This document shows positions 54,017 to 61,302 of a DNA stretch of 64,000 bases, one piece after another (position 1 is the stretch's first letter; every line of letters begins with the position of its first letter). The position numbers and the translations under genes are program-made. The stretch is from assembly GCA_964615375.1 (NCBI GenBank), contig CAZTOW010000013.1, forward strand, positions 62,001-126,000, in the 5' to 3' direction. The notes under the pieces were generated by a model. That model did no database searches. It was not told where the DNA came from and saw only the letters and a program-made list of their open reading frames with translations. The stretch is from CAZKWG01 sp964615375 (GTDB lineage Bacteria; Myxococcota_A; UBA796; CAZKWG01).

Positions 54017-56095
54017 TCAAGCGCGCCTCCGCGCCTCCGCCCGGCTGCCCACCAGCCCGAGCCGCACCAGCCGCGCCGCGATCCCGCTCCGGCTGCGCTC
54101 CAGCTTCTCGGACAGCTCGGCCACGGTGGAGCCCTCCTCCCAGCCGTCCATGAGCGCCTCGTCCTCGTCCTCGGTCCAGCTCTTCCCGGCGGAGGCGGGC
54201 TTTGGCTGCTCGTGGCGGGCGGCGACGGCGCGGGTGAGCTCGCGCGCGCTGAGGCGAGGGCCCTCGGGGTGGAAGAGCCTCCCGCGGATCTCGGCCAGGA
54301 AGCGGCTCGGGGCCTCGGGCGGGGCGTGCAGGTAGGCGGCGTCGATGGCGCGGGTCAGGCCCACGTAGAAGATGCGGCGCTCCTGCTCCATCCAGGGGCT
54401 CTGAGGCACGCCGCCGGGGTGCTCGACCGTGCCGGGCACGCTCCCCACCTGCGTCGCGGGGCAGGCGCCCTCCAGGAGCCCCGGCAGCAGGACCACCGGC
54501 CACTCCATGCCCTTGGCCTTGTGGATGGTGGAGACCCAGACGCAGCCCTCGGGCGAGGCCCCCGCGCGCGGGTCCAGGCCGGCGAGCGCGGCGGGCGCCT
54601 CCGCGGGCGAGCACCCCAGCCCGCGCAGGAGCGCATGCAGGGCGTGGAAGGCGGCGATGGCGGTCTCCTGGTCGGCCTCGCTCTTCAGCCAGCCGCGGAG
54701 CTGGGCCTCGACGTCCTCCTCGCCCAGCAGCACATCGAGGGCCTCGCCCGCCGTCTTCTCCCGCCCCATGCGGCGCAGCAGCCCGGCCAGCGCGCGCAGG
54801 CTGCGCACCGCCGTCCGGTTGAGCCCGCTGTCCTCGTCCACCCGCTCCAGCAGCGGCAGGAGACCCTTCTGGCCGCGGGTCCGCATCAGCGCGAACATGG
54901 GCTCCCGCGCGACGTAGCGGTCCGGCGCGCAGAGCACGGGCCAGCACGCCTCGGGCACCACCGGGGCCGTAGACACGGCGGCCAGCAGGTAGCCGAGCGC
55001 GAGCTCCGGCCCGCGACCACGCAGGAGCACGCCCAGATCCTCGGTCTCCATCGGCACGCGCGCGGCGGCGAGGCTGGCCAGCACCGGCGCCCCCTGCGGT
55101 CGGCCCCGGTAGAGCACGGCGAGCTCGTCCGGCCGCCAGCCGTCCTCCAGGAGCCGCGCGATGGTGTCGGGCACGTCCTGGATCTCGGCCACCATGCCCT
55201 CGGTGGACCCGCGCCCCTCGATGGGCCGGCGGGAGGGCCGCGGGTTGTGGCGGATGAGCTGCGTGGCGGCCCGCGCCAGCGCCGGGCCGAAGCGGAAGCT
55301 CTGGGAGAGGGTGTACTCCTGGACGGGCAGGCCGGGGAAGGTCTGGGCGAAGTCCGAGAAATACCGCGGGTGCGCCCCGCACCACTCGTTGATGCCCTGG
55401 TCCTCGTCGCCCACCGCCATCAGCGCGGTGCCCGGGTGCATGAGCCGCTGCAGCAGCGCGACCCGGCCCGGGTTCACGTCCTGGAACTCGTCCACCAGGA
55501 TCTGGTCCAGCTCGCCCAGCAGGCGCGGGTGCCGGCCCAGGACGCCGACGGCGGTGTAGACCATGTCCTCGAAGGCCACGCGCAGCGTGTCCCCCTGGAG
55601 CCTCAGCTCCTCGAAGGCGCCGTAGGCCTTGACCAGCGCGGGGTTCCCGGTGAAGACCGCCCGGCCCGGCGGCACGAGGTGGGCCTTCCAGAAGGCGACG
55701 GCGTCGGCGATCTCGGTCGGGGTGTCGAAGTGCTCGCGCAGGGGGCGGTAGACCTCGCGCGCCCACTGCGCCGTCCCCTCGGGCAGGATCTCCAGCCGGC
55801 GGGAGAGCAGGCCCTGGCGCTCGGCGACGCGCAGCACCTCGAAGCCCAGCGCGTCAAAGGTGCTCACCCGCACGCCGCTCACCCCCGCCTCCCGCAGCCG
55901 GGCCTCGAAGGTCTGCTGGATGGAGCGGTTGAACATGACGACGCGGATCCGCCGCGCCTCCACCCCACGGCCCAGCAGGGCCGTGACCCGCCCCACCAGC
56001 GTCGTCGTCTTCCCCGCCCCCGGCGCGGCGCGCACCACGGCGTGCCGATCGAGGGGGTGTTCGAGGATGCGGCGCTGCTCGTCGGTCCAGTTCAT
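54017..56095 (-). CDS. UvrD/Rep-type SF1 helicase with C-terminal Myb/SANT-like domain
   Basis: 692 aa. Motif I RAAPGAGKTTTLVGRV, motif Ia-like VRVSTFDALGFEVL, motif II ILVDEFQDVN, motif III VGDEDQGINEW, motif IV QSFRFG, motif V VSTIHKAKGMEWPVVLLPG and motif VI YVGLTRAID are all present, so it is a UvrD/PcrA-like ATP-driven DNA helicase. It lacks most of the 1B/2B extensions' length. The last 50 residues KSWTEDEDEALMDGWEEGSTVAELSEKLERSRSGIAARLVRLGLV form a helix-turn-helix of the Myb/SANT kind (or the 'KOW-less DUF' tail seen in some helicases). Convergent with the GH114 gene. Confidence 0.85.
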   Translation of the reverse strand: MNWTDEQRRILEHPLDRHAVVRAAPGAGKTTTLVGRVTALLGRGVEARRIRVVMFNRSIQQTFEARLREAGVSGVRVSTFDALGFEVLRVAERQGLLSRRLEILPEGTAQWAREVYRPLREHFDTPTEIADAVAFWKAHLVPPGRAVFTGNPALVKAYGAFEELRLQGDTLRVAFEDMVYTAVGVLGRHPRLLGELDQILVDEFQDVNPGRVALLQRLMHPGTALMAVGDEDQGINEWCGAHPRYFSDFAQTFPGLPVQEYTLSQSFRFGPALARAATQLIRHNPRPSRRPIEGRGSTEGMVAEIQDVPDTIARLLEDGWRPDELAVLYRGRPQGAPVLASLAAARVPMETEDLGVLLRGRGPELALGYLLAAVSTAPVVPEACWPVLCAPDRYVAREPMFALMRTRGQKGLLPLLERVDEDSGLNRTAVRSLRALAGLLRRMGREKTAGEALDVLLGEEDVEAQLRGWLKSEADQETAIAAFHALHALLRGLGCSPAEAPAALAGLDPRAGASPEGCVWVSTIHKAKGMEWPVVLLPGLLEGACPATQVGSVPGTVEHPGGVPQSPWMEQERRIFYVGLTRAIDAAYLHAPPEAPSRFLAEIRGRLFHPEGPRLSARELTRAVAARHEQPKPASAGKSWTEDEDEALMDGWEEGSTVAELSEKLERSRSGIAARLVRLGLVGSRAEARRRA

Positions 56096-56134
56096 GGCGT
56101 CGGAGGGGGGTAACCCGCCACCGACGCCCGCGCC

Positions 56135-57241
56135 TCAGGCCCCGCGCCCCAGCCGGTCGTAGCGGCGCTTGACGCGCTCGGGGATCGGCGAGCGGCGGAT
56201 CACGGCCTGGCCCAGCTTCTGCAGGATGACGTGCCCGAAGGCGGCGGGGCGCTCGTGCAGCAGCGAGAGCTCGGCGTAGCAGCGCAGGTAGCACTTCTGG
56301 CAGCCCGTGGGCGGCTCGCCGTAGGTCTTGCGGGCGTAGGCCACCGCGGCGTCCCAGGAGCCGTGCTCCAGCAGGTCGACCTTGCCCTCCACCTGGCCGT
56401 TGAGGATCTGGCAGGGCCAGAACATCCGGCCCCTCCAGTCCACCCGTGGATTGAGCGTCGGGTAGCAGTTGAAGGGGCGCATGTCCTTGAGCCCCTCCAG
56501 GTAGGTCTCCGAGCCCGAGACCGCGCTGATGTTCTTGCGCTTCTCGCGGATGGCCCGCTCGACCAGGGCGTTGAAGCCGGCGTGCCCGCGCAGCCCGGGG
56601 TGCGGCCCCTTGCCCTCGACCTCCAGGGCCTGGATGGAGAATTCCAGGCCGTTCTCCAGGCAGAAGTCGAAGACGGCGCTCGCGTCGTCCACGTTGTCCG
56701 GCCCGGTCACGCAGTTGACGATGAGCTCGTAGCCCACCCGGTGCTGGCCCGCCGAGTACTTCTTGAGCGCGCGGATGACCTTCGCCGTCGTGCCCGACGG
56801 CATCTTGTACAGCTTGTCGGCGCGCGCCTCGTCCATGCAGTCCAGGCTGACCACCAGCCCGTCCAGGTACTGCAGGACCTCGGCGTTCTGCTCGAGCAGG
56901 GAGCCGTTGGAGTTCATGCCGATGGCGCCGAAGCGGAGCTCCTTCTTGGCGTAGCGGACGAGCTCGACGATGTCCTTGCGCAGCAGCGGCTCGCCCCCGG
57001 TGAAGTAGAGGCCCTCGCTGCCCTCGCGGACGATGGAGAGCACCTTCTTCGCCTCCTCGGTGCTCATCGTGTCCTGCTTGTACTGCACGTTCAGATGCGC
57101 GCCGTACTCCGTGCAGTAACTACAGGTGTAGTTGCACAGGCGGGTGATGTAGACGACGGTGATGATGGGCTCGAGGTAGCTCTCGCCGCGGACCCGGGTA
57201 CGCCAGGCGTTCCGCGCGAGAGAGGTGGTCGCCTGCAACAA
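56135..57241 (-). CDS. Radical SAM protein with SPASM-like C-terminus
   Basis: 368 aa from TTG 57241 (GGAG 6 nt upstream). Near residue 35 RLCNYTCSYCTEYGAHL gives the CxxxCxxC cluster site; GLYFTGGEPLLRKDIV and the MNSNGS..VVSLD strands complete the radical SAM barrel. The C-terminus carries additional cysteines (FNCYPTLNPRVDWRGRMFWPCQILNG, then TGCQKCYLRCYAELS) as in SPASM/twitch proteins that modify peptides or other substrates. No peptide-precursor gene lies next to it. Frame is open further upstream to 57418, but without a good start. The gene has its own promoter (TATCCT). Confidence 0.82.
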   Translation of the reverse strand: MLQATTSLARNAWRTRVRGESYLEPIITVVYITRLCNYTCSYCTEYGAHLNVQYKQDTMSTEEAKKVLSIVREGSEGLYFTGGEPLLRKDIVELVRYAKKELRFGAIGMNSNGSLLEQNAEVLQYLDGLVVSLDCMDEARADKLYKMPSGTTAKVIRALKKYSAGQHRVGYELIVNCVTGPDNVDDASAVFDFCLENGLEFSIQALEVEGKGPHPGLRGHAGFNALVERAIREKRKNISAVSGSETYLEGLKDMRPFNCYPTLNPRVDWRGRMFWPCQILNGQVEGKVDLLEHGSWDAAVAYARKTYGEPPTGCQKCYLRCYAELSLLHERPAAFGHVILQKLGQAVIRRSPIPERVKRRYDRLGRGA

Positions 57242-57269
57242 GGGGGACTCCGAGGATGGGGGGGTGTTC

Positions 57270-57275
57270 AGGATA
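57270..57275 (-). promoter_or_regulatory. -10 element TATCCT of the radical SAM gene
   Basis: TATCCTGAAC on the minus strand, 28 nt before TTG 57241. The same TATCCTGAAC context precedes the small acidic gene at 28.1 kb. Confidence 0.45.
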
Positions 57276-57445
57276 CTACGGCGGGGGGCGAATTGCCCGC
57301 CCGGCCCGCGCGCGCGCCCTGTCGCGCCCAGAGTCCGCCTTCGCGGCTGGTCGCTGCGCCACCCCTGACACCCATGTCGCGACCTCCCCGATCGGCCCTG
57401 CGCGGGGCACGCGGACAACCCGCCTCGAACGCCAGTTCAATCCCC

Positions 57446-57461
57446 TGGCACGCCCCTTGCT
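57446..57461 (+). promoter_or_regulatory. Sigma-54 promoter, first of three
   Basis: TGGCACG-CCCC-TTGCT, a full match to the -24/-12 consensus with GG and GC 10 nt apart. Predicted start near 57472, ATG at 57489. TCCCCGATCG lies 61 nt upstream of it (57385-57394) as a possible activator site. Confidence 0.85.
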
Positions 57462-57488
57462 CTTAGAGCGGGCAGGAGGTTCGACACC

Positions 57489-57935
57489 ATGTCCCGGTTC
57501 CCGCTCTTCGCCGCCCCCCTCGCCGTCATCGCCCTCTCCGCCTGTGAGACCGAGAGTGAGCACACCGTCCCCGAAGGCAGCTTCGTCCCCTACGCCGTCA
57601 GCGACGACAGCGTCGCCCTCGAGGAGCTCGAGGGGCTCACGATGACCATCGACCGCGAAGCCGCGACGCTCACCGTCCACCTCGCCGACGGCAGCGAGCA
57701 GGTGGCCGATCTCCTGCTGCGCGACCGCTCGGAGTGGGAGGCCGACTGCTACACCATGAACAGCCACGCGCTCACCGAGGTCTACGACGTGGACGTCGAG
57801 TCCCTCTCGCTCGGCGCGGTCGAGGTCGCCCTCCCCGTGCTGACCGCCAAGTGCGGCGGGCGGCCCATGCTGGGCTCGGACGGCGGCGACGAGACCTTCT
57901 CCGGCACCGTGTTCACCTTCGAGACGGCGCCCTGA
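57489..57935 (+). CDS. Sigma-54-controlled lipoprotein of unknown function
   Basis: 148 aa. Signal ends ALSAC, a lipobox. The mature protein has a small beta-rich domain (VALEELEGLTMTIDREAATLTVHLADGSEQ, then SLGAVEVALPVLTAKCGG) with a Cys pair; I do not recognise a family. AGGAGG lies 9 nt before the ATG. It is followed by a hairpin (57964-57991), so it is a single-gene unit. Confidence 0.6.
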   Translation: MSRFPLFAAPLAVIALSACETESEHTVPEGSFVPYAVSDDSVALEELEGLTMTIDREAATLTVHLADGSEQVADLLLRDRSEWEADCYTMNSHALTEVYDVDVESLSLGAVEVALPVLTAKCGGRPMLGSDGGDETFSGTVFTFETAP

Positions 57936-57963
57936 TCGGGTCGCTGGCCCTCGGCGCGGCGAC

Positions 57964-57991
57964 GGGGATGGGGCTGATCTGCTCCATCCCC
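57964..57991 (+). terminator. Hairpin downstream of the lipoprotein gene
   Basis: GGGGATGG-12 nt-CCATCCCC, a perfect 8-bp stem, 28 nt after the stop. Not followed by a T run; it may end the transcript or shape the activator region of the next sigma-54 promoter. Confidence 0.45.
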
Positions 57992-58055
57992 GATCGCTGA
58001 TCCAATCCCGATCACCCTCTCCCGATCATCGCCCCAAAAGCCCGCTCTCCCAGCC

Positions 58056-58071
58056 TGGCACGCTCTTTGCT
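58056..58071 (+). promoter_or_regulatory. Sigma-54 promoter, second of three
   Basis: TGGCACG-CTCT-TTGCT, a full consensus match, 38 nt before the SPFH ATG. TCCCCGATCG (57987-57996) and two TCCCGATCA copies 14 nt apart (58006-58014, 58020-58028) lie just upstream as candidate activator sites. Confidence 0.85.
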
Positions 58072-58109
58072 TCTCTCCCTGGCGTACCGCGAGCCCACGG
58101 AGAGCCACC

Positions 58110-59240
58110 ATGATCGAGATGAAGAGCTGGGGGCTGGTCACCGCCGCCCCCCACGAGCGCCTGCTGCAGATCCGTTCTGGGAGGGTCGTGCGCAACCAGC
58201 AGGGCGGGAGCTGCTGGAAGTGGCCCGGCGACACCATCGCCCGGGTCGACACCAGCGTCCGACGCCTGCACTTCACCGCCGACCAGATCACGCGCGAGCG
58301 CACCGGGGTGCAGGTCACCGGGCTCGCCGTCTTCCGCGTCGTCCAGCCGCTCCTGGCCTGGCGCATGCTCAACCTCGAGCAGCCCGAGAGCTTCCAGCAG
58401 ATCCTCCGCGAGATGTTCGTCGGCGCCACCCGCCGCCTCGTGGCCAACCTCACGCTGGACGAGTGCCTGACCCGCCGCAAGGACGCGCTGGCCGCCGAGC
58501 TCATGGCCGAGGTCGCGCCCGTGGTCCAGGGCTCGGGCAAGGAGGGCGACGACGCGCACCAGGGCTGGGGCGTGGCCCTGGACACCATCGAGATCCAGGA
58601 CGTCCGCGTGCTGTCCAGCGAGGTCTTCGAGCGCCTGCAGGCCCCCTACCGGGAGGAGCTCGCGTTGTCCGCCCTCGCCGCCCGCGCCGTGGTCGAGCGC
58701 GAGGAGGCCCGGCTGACCGCCGAGCGCGCCTCCGCCCGCGAGGACGCCCGCCGTGAGCTGATGAGCCTGGAGGAGCAGCGCCTGGAGGCCGAGCGCGCCC
58801 GCGAGCGCGTCCTCCGCCAGCACGAGGCCGAGCTCGCCCGCCGCAAGGCCGAGGAGCACCTGCGCGGCCTCGAGCTGGAGATGGACGCCCGCATCCGCCG
58901 CCTGGAGCGCAAGGCCGAGGTCCAGCGCGCCTTGGCCGAGCAGGAGGCCGAGAGCGGCGTACGCGTGGCCGAGCAGGAGGCCGCCCGCGAGCGCCTGCTG
59001 GGCGAGGCCCGCGCCGACGCCATCCGCCGCGAGCGCGAGGCCGCCTCCACCGTGAGCCCCGACCGGCTCCAGGAGATCCTGCTGACCGAGACGCTCCCCC
59101 GCATGGCCGAGGCCTTCCGCGGGAGCGTGGAGCACGCCGTCATCGTCGGCGGCGGCGAGAGCTCCGTCATCGCCCAGGGCATCGCCCAGGTGGCCGCCAC
59201 GCTGCAGGCCTTCGGCGTGCAGCTGCCGCGGCAGGCGTGA
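58110..59240 (+). CDS. SPFH/Band-7 domain protein
   Basis: 376 aa, no membrane helix, hence cytosolic or peripherally bound. Residues 10-180 are SPFH: LLQIRSGRVV, SVRRLHFTADQITRERTGVQVTGLAVFRV, then ..LNLEQPESFQQILREMFVGATRRLVANLTLDECL and WGVALDTIEIQDVRVLS. Residues 190-310 are a long Glu/Arg/Ala coiled coil (REEARLTAERASAREDARRELM..), then a C-terminal segment with the VVGGG of flotillin-like proteins. Such proteins scaffold membranes or chaperone membrane proteins in stress. GGAGAGCC precedes the ATG. Confidence 0.85.
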   Translation: MIEMKSWGLVTAAPHERLLQIRSGRVVRNQQGGSCWKWPGDTIARVDTSVRRLHFTADQITRERTGVQVTGLAVFRVVQPLLAWRMLNLEQPESFQQILREMFVGATRRLVANLTLDECLTRRKDALAAELMAEVAPVVQGSGKEGDDAHQGWGVALDTIEIQDVRVLSSEVFERLQAPYREELALSALAARAVVEREEARLTAERASAREDARRELMSLEEQRLEAERARERVLRQHEAELARRKAEEHLRGLELEMDARIRRLERKAEVQRALAEQEAESGVRVAEQEAARERLLGEARADAIRREREAASTVSPDRLQEILLTETLPRMAEAFRGSVEHAVIVGGGESSVIAQGIAQVAATLQAFGVQLPRQA

Positions 59241-59281
59241 TCGCGGGCGCGACGCGCCACCGCTGGCACAGCACCCCCCGA

Positions 59282-59297
59282 TGGCCCGCCCGTTGCG
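59282..59297 (+). promoter_or_regulatory. Sigma-54 promoter, third of three
   Basis: TGGCCCG-CCCG-TTGCG has GG and GC 10 nt apart but a weaker -24 (CCC for CAC). Predicted start near 59308, about 67 nt before the SDR ATG. Confidence 0.6.
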
Positions 59298-59374
59298 CCC
59301 CGCGCGGCGGACGGCGTACATTCCGGGGAACGGCCGGCGGCGGGCTCCTCCTCTCCCGCGCCCAGGAGATGGAG

Positions 59375-60202
59375 ATGTCGGTTCAGGGCGGATCAGGTCA
59401 GGGACGGGTGGCGATCGTGACGGGGGCCTCGGCGGGCATCGGGCTCGCCGTGACGCGGCAGCTCGTGGCGAAGGGCTACACGGTGGTGATGGTGGCGCGG
59501 ACGAAGTCCACGCTGGAGCGCGAGGCCGCCGCGGTGGGCTCGGGCGCGGTGCCCTGGCCCCTGGACGTGGGCGATCTGCGCGCGCTGGCCGAGCTCCCGG
59601 CGGCGGTGGTGGAGCGCTTCGGGCGCCTGGACGTCGTGGTGAACAACGCCGGCGCCCACGCCCGGGGGCCGCTGGAGTCGATAGACCCGATGGCCCTGGC
59701 CGAGATGGTCTCGGTGAACCTGAGCGCGCCCATCGTGCTCTGCCGCGCCGCCCTGCCCCACCTGAAGCCGGGGGGGACGGTGGTGAACATCGCGAGCCTG
59801 GCGGGGCGCGTCCCCTTCCCCGGCGCCGCCACCTACTGCGCCACCAAGTCCGGGCTGCGCTTCTTCACGTCCTCGCTGGCCGAGGAGCGGCCCGAGCTGC
59901 GCGTGTGCACCGTCAACCCCGGCCCCGTGGACACCGGCTTCTTCGGCGAGATCGAGCGGGTCCACCCGATGGTCTTCTCCCAGCCCATGGTCAGCGCGGA
60001 CGACGTGGCGGCCGTGGTCATGGAGGCGATGGAGGGCGAGAGCCGCGAGATCTCGATCCCGCGGGCGTCTGGCTGGCTCACCGCCCTGGGGAACACCTTC
60101 CCCTGGCTGCGCCGGGCGCTGCTGCCGATGATGCGGCGGAAGGGCGAGCGCGCTAAAGCCCGGTATATCGAGGAGAAGCGCCGTCAGAGCGGCGCCGCCT
60201 GA
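59375..60202 (+). CDS. Short-chain dehydrogenase/reductase
   Basis: 275 aa from ATG 59375 (AGGAG 6 nt upstream); an ATG at 59369 is an alternative. TGASAGIGLAV is the classical SDR glycine motif; VVNNAGAHARG, NIASLAGRVPF (Ser) and YCATKSGLRFF (YxxxK) supply the catalytic tetrad. PGPVDTGFFG is the post-active-site loop. The C-terminal 60 residues have a hydrophobic segment and basic tail (WLTALGNTFPWLRRALLPMMRRKG), suggesting membrane association. Substrate unknown. Its stop lies inside a 45-bp direct repeat. Confidence 0.88.
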   Translation: MSVQGGSGQGRVAIVTGASAGIGLAVTRQLVAKGYTVVMVARTKSTLEREAAAVGSGAVPWPLDVGDLRALAELPAAVVERFGRLDVVVNNAGAHARGPLESIDPMALAEMVSVNLSAPIVLCRAALPHLKPGGTVVNIASLAGRVPFPGAATYCATKSGLRFFTSSLAEERPELRVCTVNPGPVDTGFFGEIERVHPMVFSQPMVSADDVAAVVMEAMEGESREISIPRASGWLTALGNTFPWLRRALLPMMRRKGERAKARYIEEKRRQSGAA

Positions 60203-60233
60203 GCCCCAGGGCCAGGGCGAGCGCGCCGAGCCA
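60189..60233. repeat. Left copy of a 45-bp direct repeat (MYXO-CTERM tail relic)
   Basis: 43 of 45 bases match 63441-63485. Read on the minus strand it encodes GALALALGLRRRR, the end of a MYXO-CTERM sorting signal, followed by SDG; no gene body is attached to this copy. It overlaps the 3' end of the SDR gene. Confidence 0.8.
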
Positions 60234-60317
60234 TCGAGTCTGTGGTAGTGTGATGATGGAGGTGCGCAAGCGGGCGATCTCCACCATGAAGTCAACCGAT
60301 CATCAGGGGATACCTAG

Positions 60318-61286
60318 ATGAAAAAAAGTCTGAGTGGACATGATGTGGTCCTACACAGGTCTCCTGCCTCAGGGTTCGCGCTCCTGTGCCTGGGCGTTGT
60401 TGTGGGGTCAGGCACCGCGCAGGCCTGCCCTGGCGCCTACGCCTCGGCGTCCTGCGACCCCAGCGGAACCGCGATCTGTGGCTCCGTCAGCGGGAGCTAC
60501 CTCGAGTGTACGCTTCAGAACGCCTACGGTGGCAGCGCCATGCGCGCCTATGCGGTGACTGGAGGAGCGACACTCTGTGGGACGGGCAAAGACATCTGCG
60601 TGTGGGGAGAAGAGATTGCTGCCACAACGAACCTCTTCTGCTGCAATCTGAATGGGACGACCGAGACCTATCTGCGTATCAACGGCACCGACGACGGCCC
60701 ATCTGGAGATGAGATCTATCTCCAGTATGACACCTATGATCTGGACAACTACGACACCAGCGCGATCTCGGTGTTCGAAGGCATCGTTCAGGCATCGGAT
60801 GGTGACGACCTGGTCATCGGCTCCAGGATCGCAAGCACCACCTACCGCGACAAGCTGTACGGTGGTGATGACGATGACTCCATCGACGGTGATGATGGAT
60901 CCGACGAGATCGGTGGCGGCGTCGGCAATGACGACCTCGCTGGTGGCAACGGCAATGACATCATCAACGGCGACTCAGATGGGGACAGCATCGAAGGCAA
61001 CGGAGGCTCGGACACCATCGACGGTGGGCAAGGCCAGGATCTGATCTCAGGCGGGGCTGGCGCGGACGCCGTCCTTGGGGGAAGCGACGGCGATACGATC
61101 TGTGGCGATGATGGCGACGACGGGACCCTCAACGGAGGCTCGGGGAATGACACTATCTGGGGTGGCTCCGGCACGAACGACTATGGGGACGGTGGGATAG
61201 ACGTGGACTACTGCGACGTCGAGAACCCGACGTCCTGCGAGCACACGTTGACGACTGGTAGACCTACCGCGTGTCCTGGCCCCTGA
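60318..61286 (+). CDS. RTX-like calcium-binding repeat protein
   Basis: 322 aa. Signal peptide VVLHRSPASGFALLCLGVVVGSGTAQA. Residues 35-175 Cys-rich with a beta domain (ACPGAYASASCDPSG, LFCCNLNGTTE). Residues 180-300 contain nonapeptide GGxGxDxUx repeats (LYGGDDDDSIDGDD, GGVGNDDLAGGNGNDIINGD, GGAGADAVLGGSDGDTICGDD, NGGSGNDTIWGG), i.e. a Ca-binding beta roll of secreted RTX proteins. AGGGGA precedes the ATG. Unlike the neighbours the codons are AT-richer. Function outside the cell unknown. Confidence 0.85.
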   Translation: MKKSLSGHDVVLHRSPASGFALLCLGVVVGSGTAQACPGAYASASCDPSGTAICGSVSGSYLECTLQNAYGGSAMRAYAVTGGATLCGTGKDICVWGEEIAATTNLFCCNLNGTTETYLRINGTDDGPSGDEIYLQYDTYDLDNYDTSAISVFEGIVQASDGDDLVIGSRIASTTYRDKLYGGDDDDSIDGDDGSDEIGGGVGNDDLAGGNGNDIINGDSDGDSIEGNGGSDTIDGGQGQDLISGGAGADAVLGGSDGDTICGDDGDDGTLNGGSGNDTIWGGSGTNDYGDGGIDVDYCDVENPTSCEHTLTTGRPTACPGP

Positions 61287-61302
61287 TCTGGAGGACAACG
61301 CC

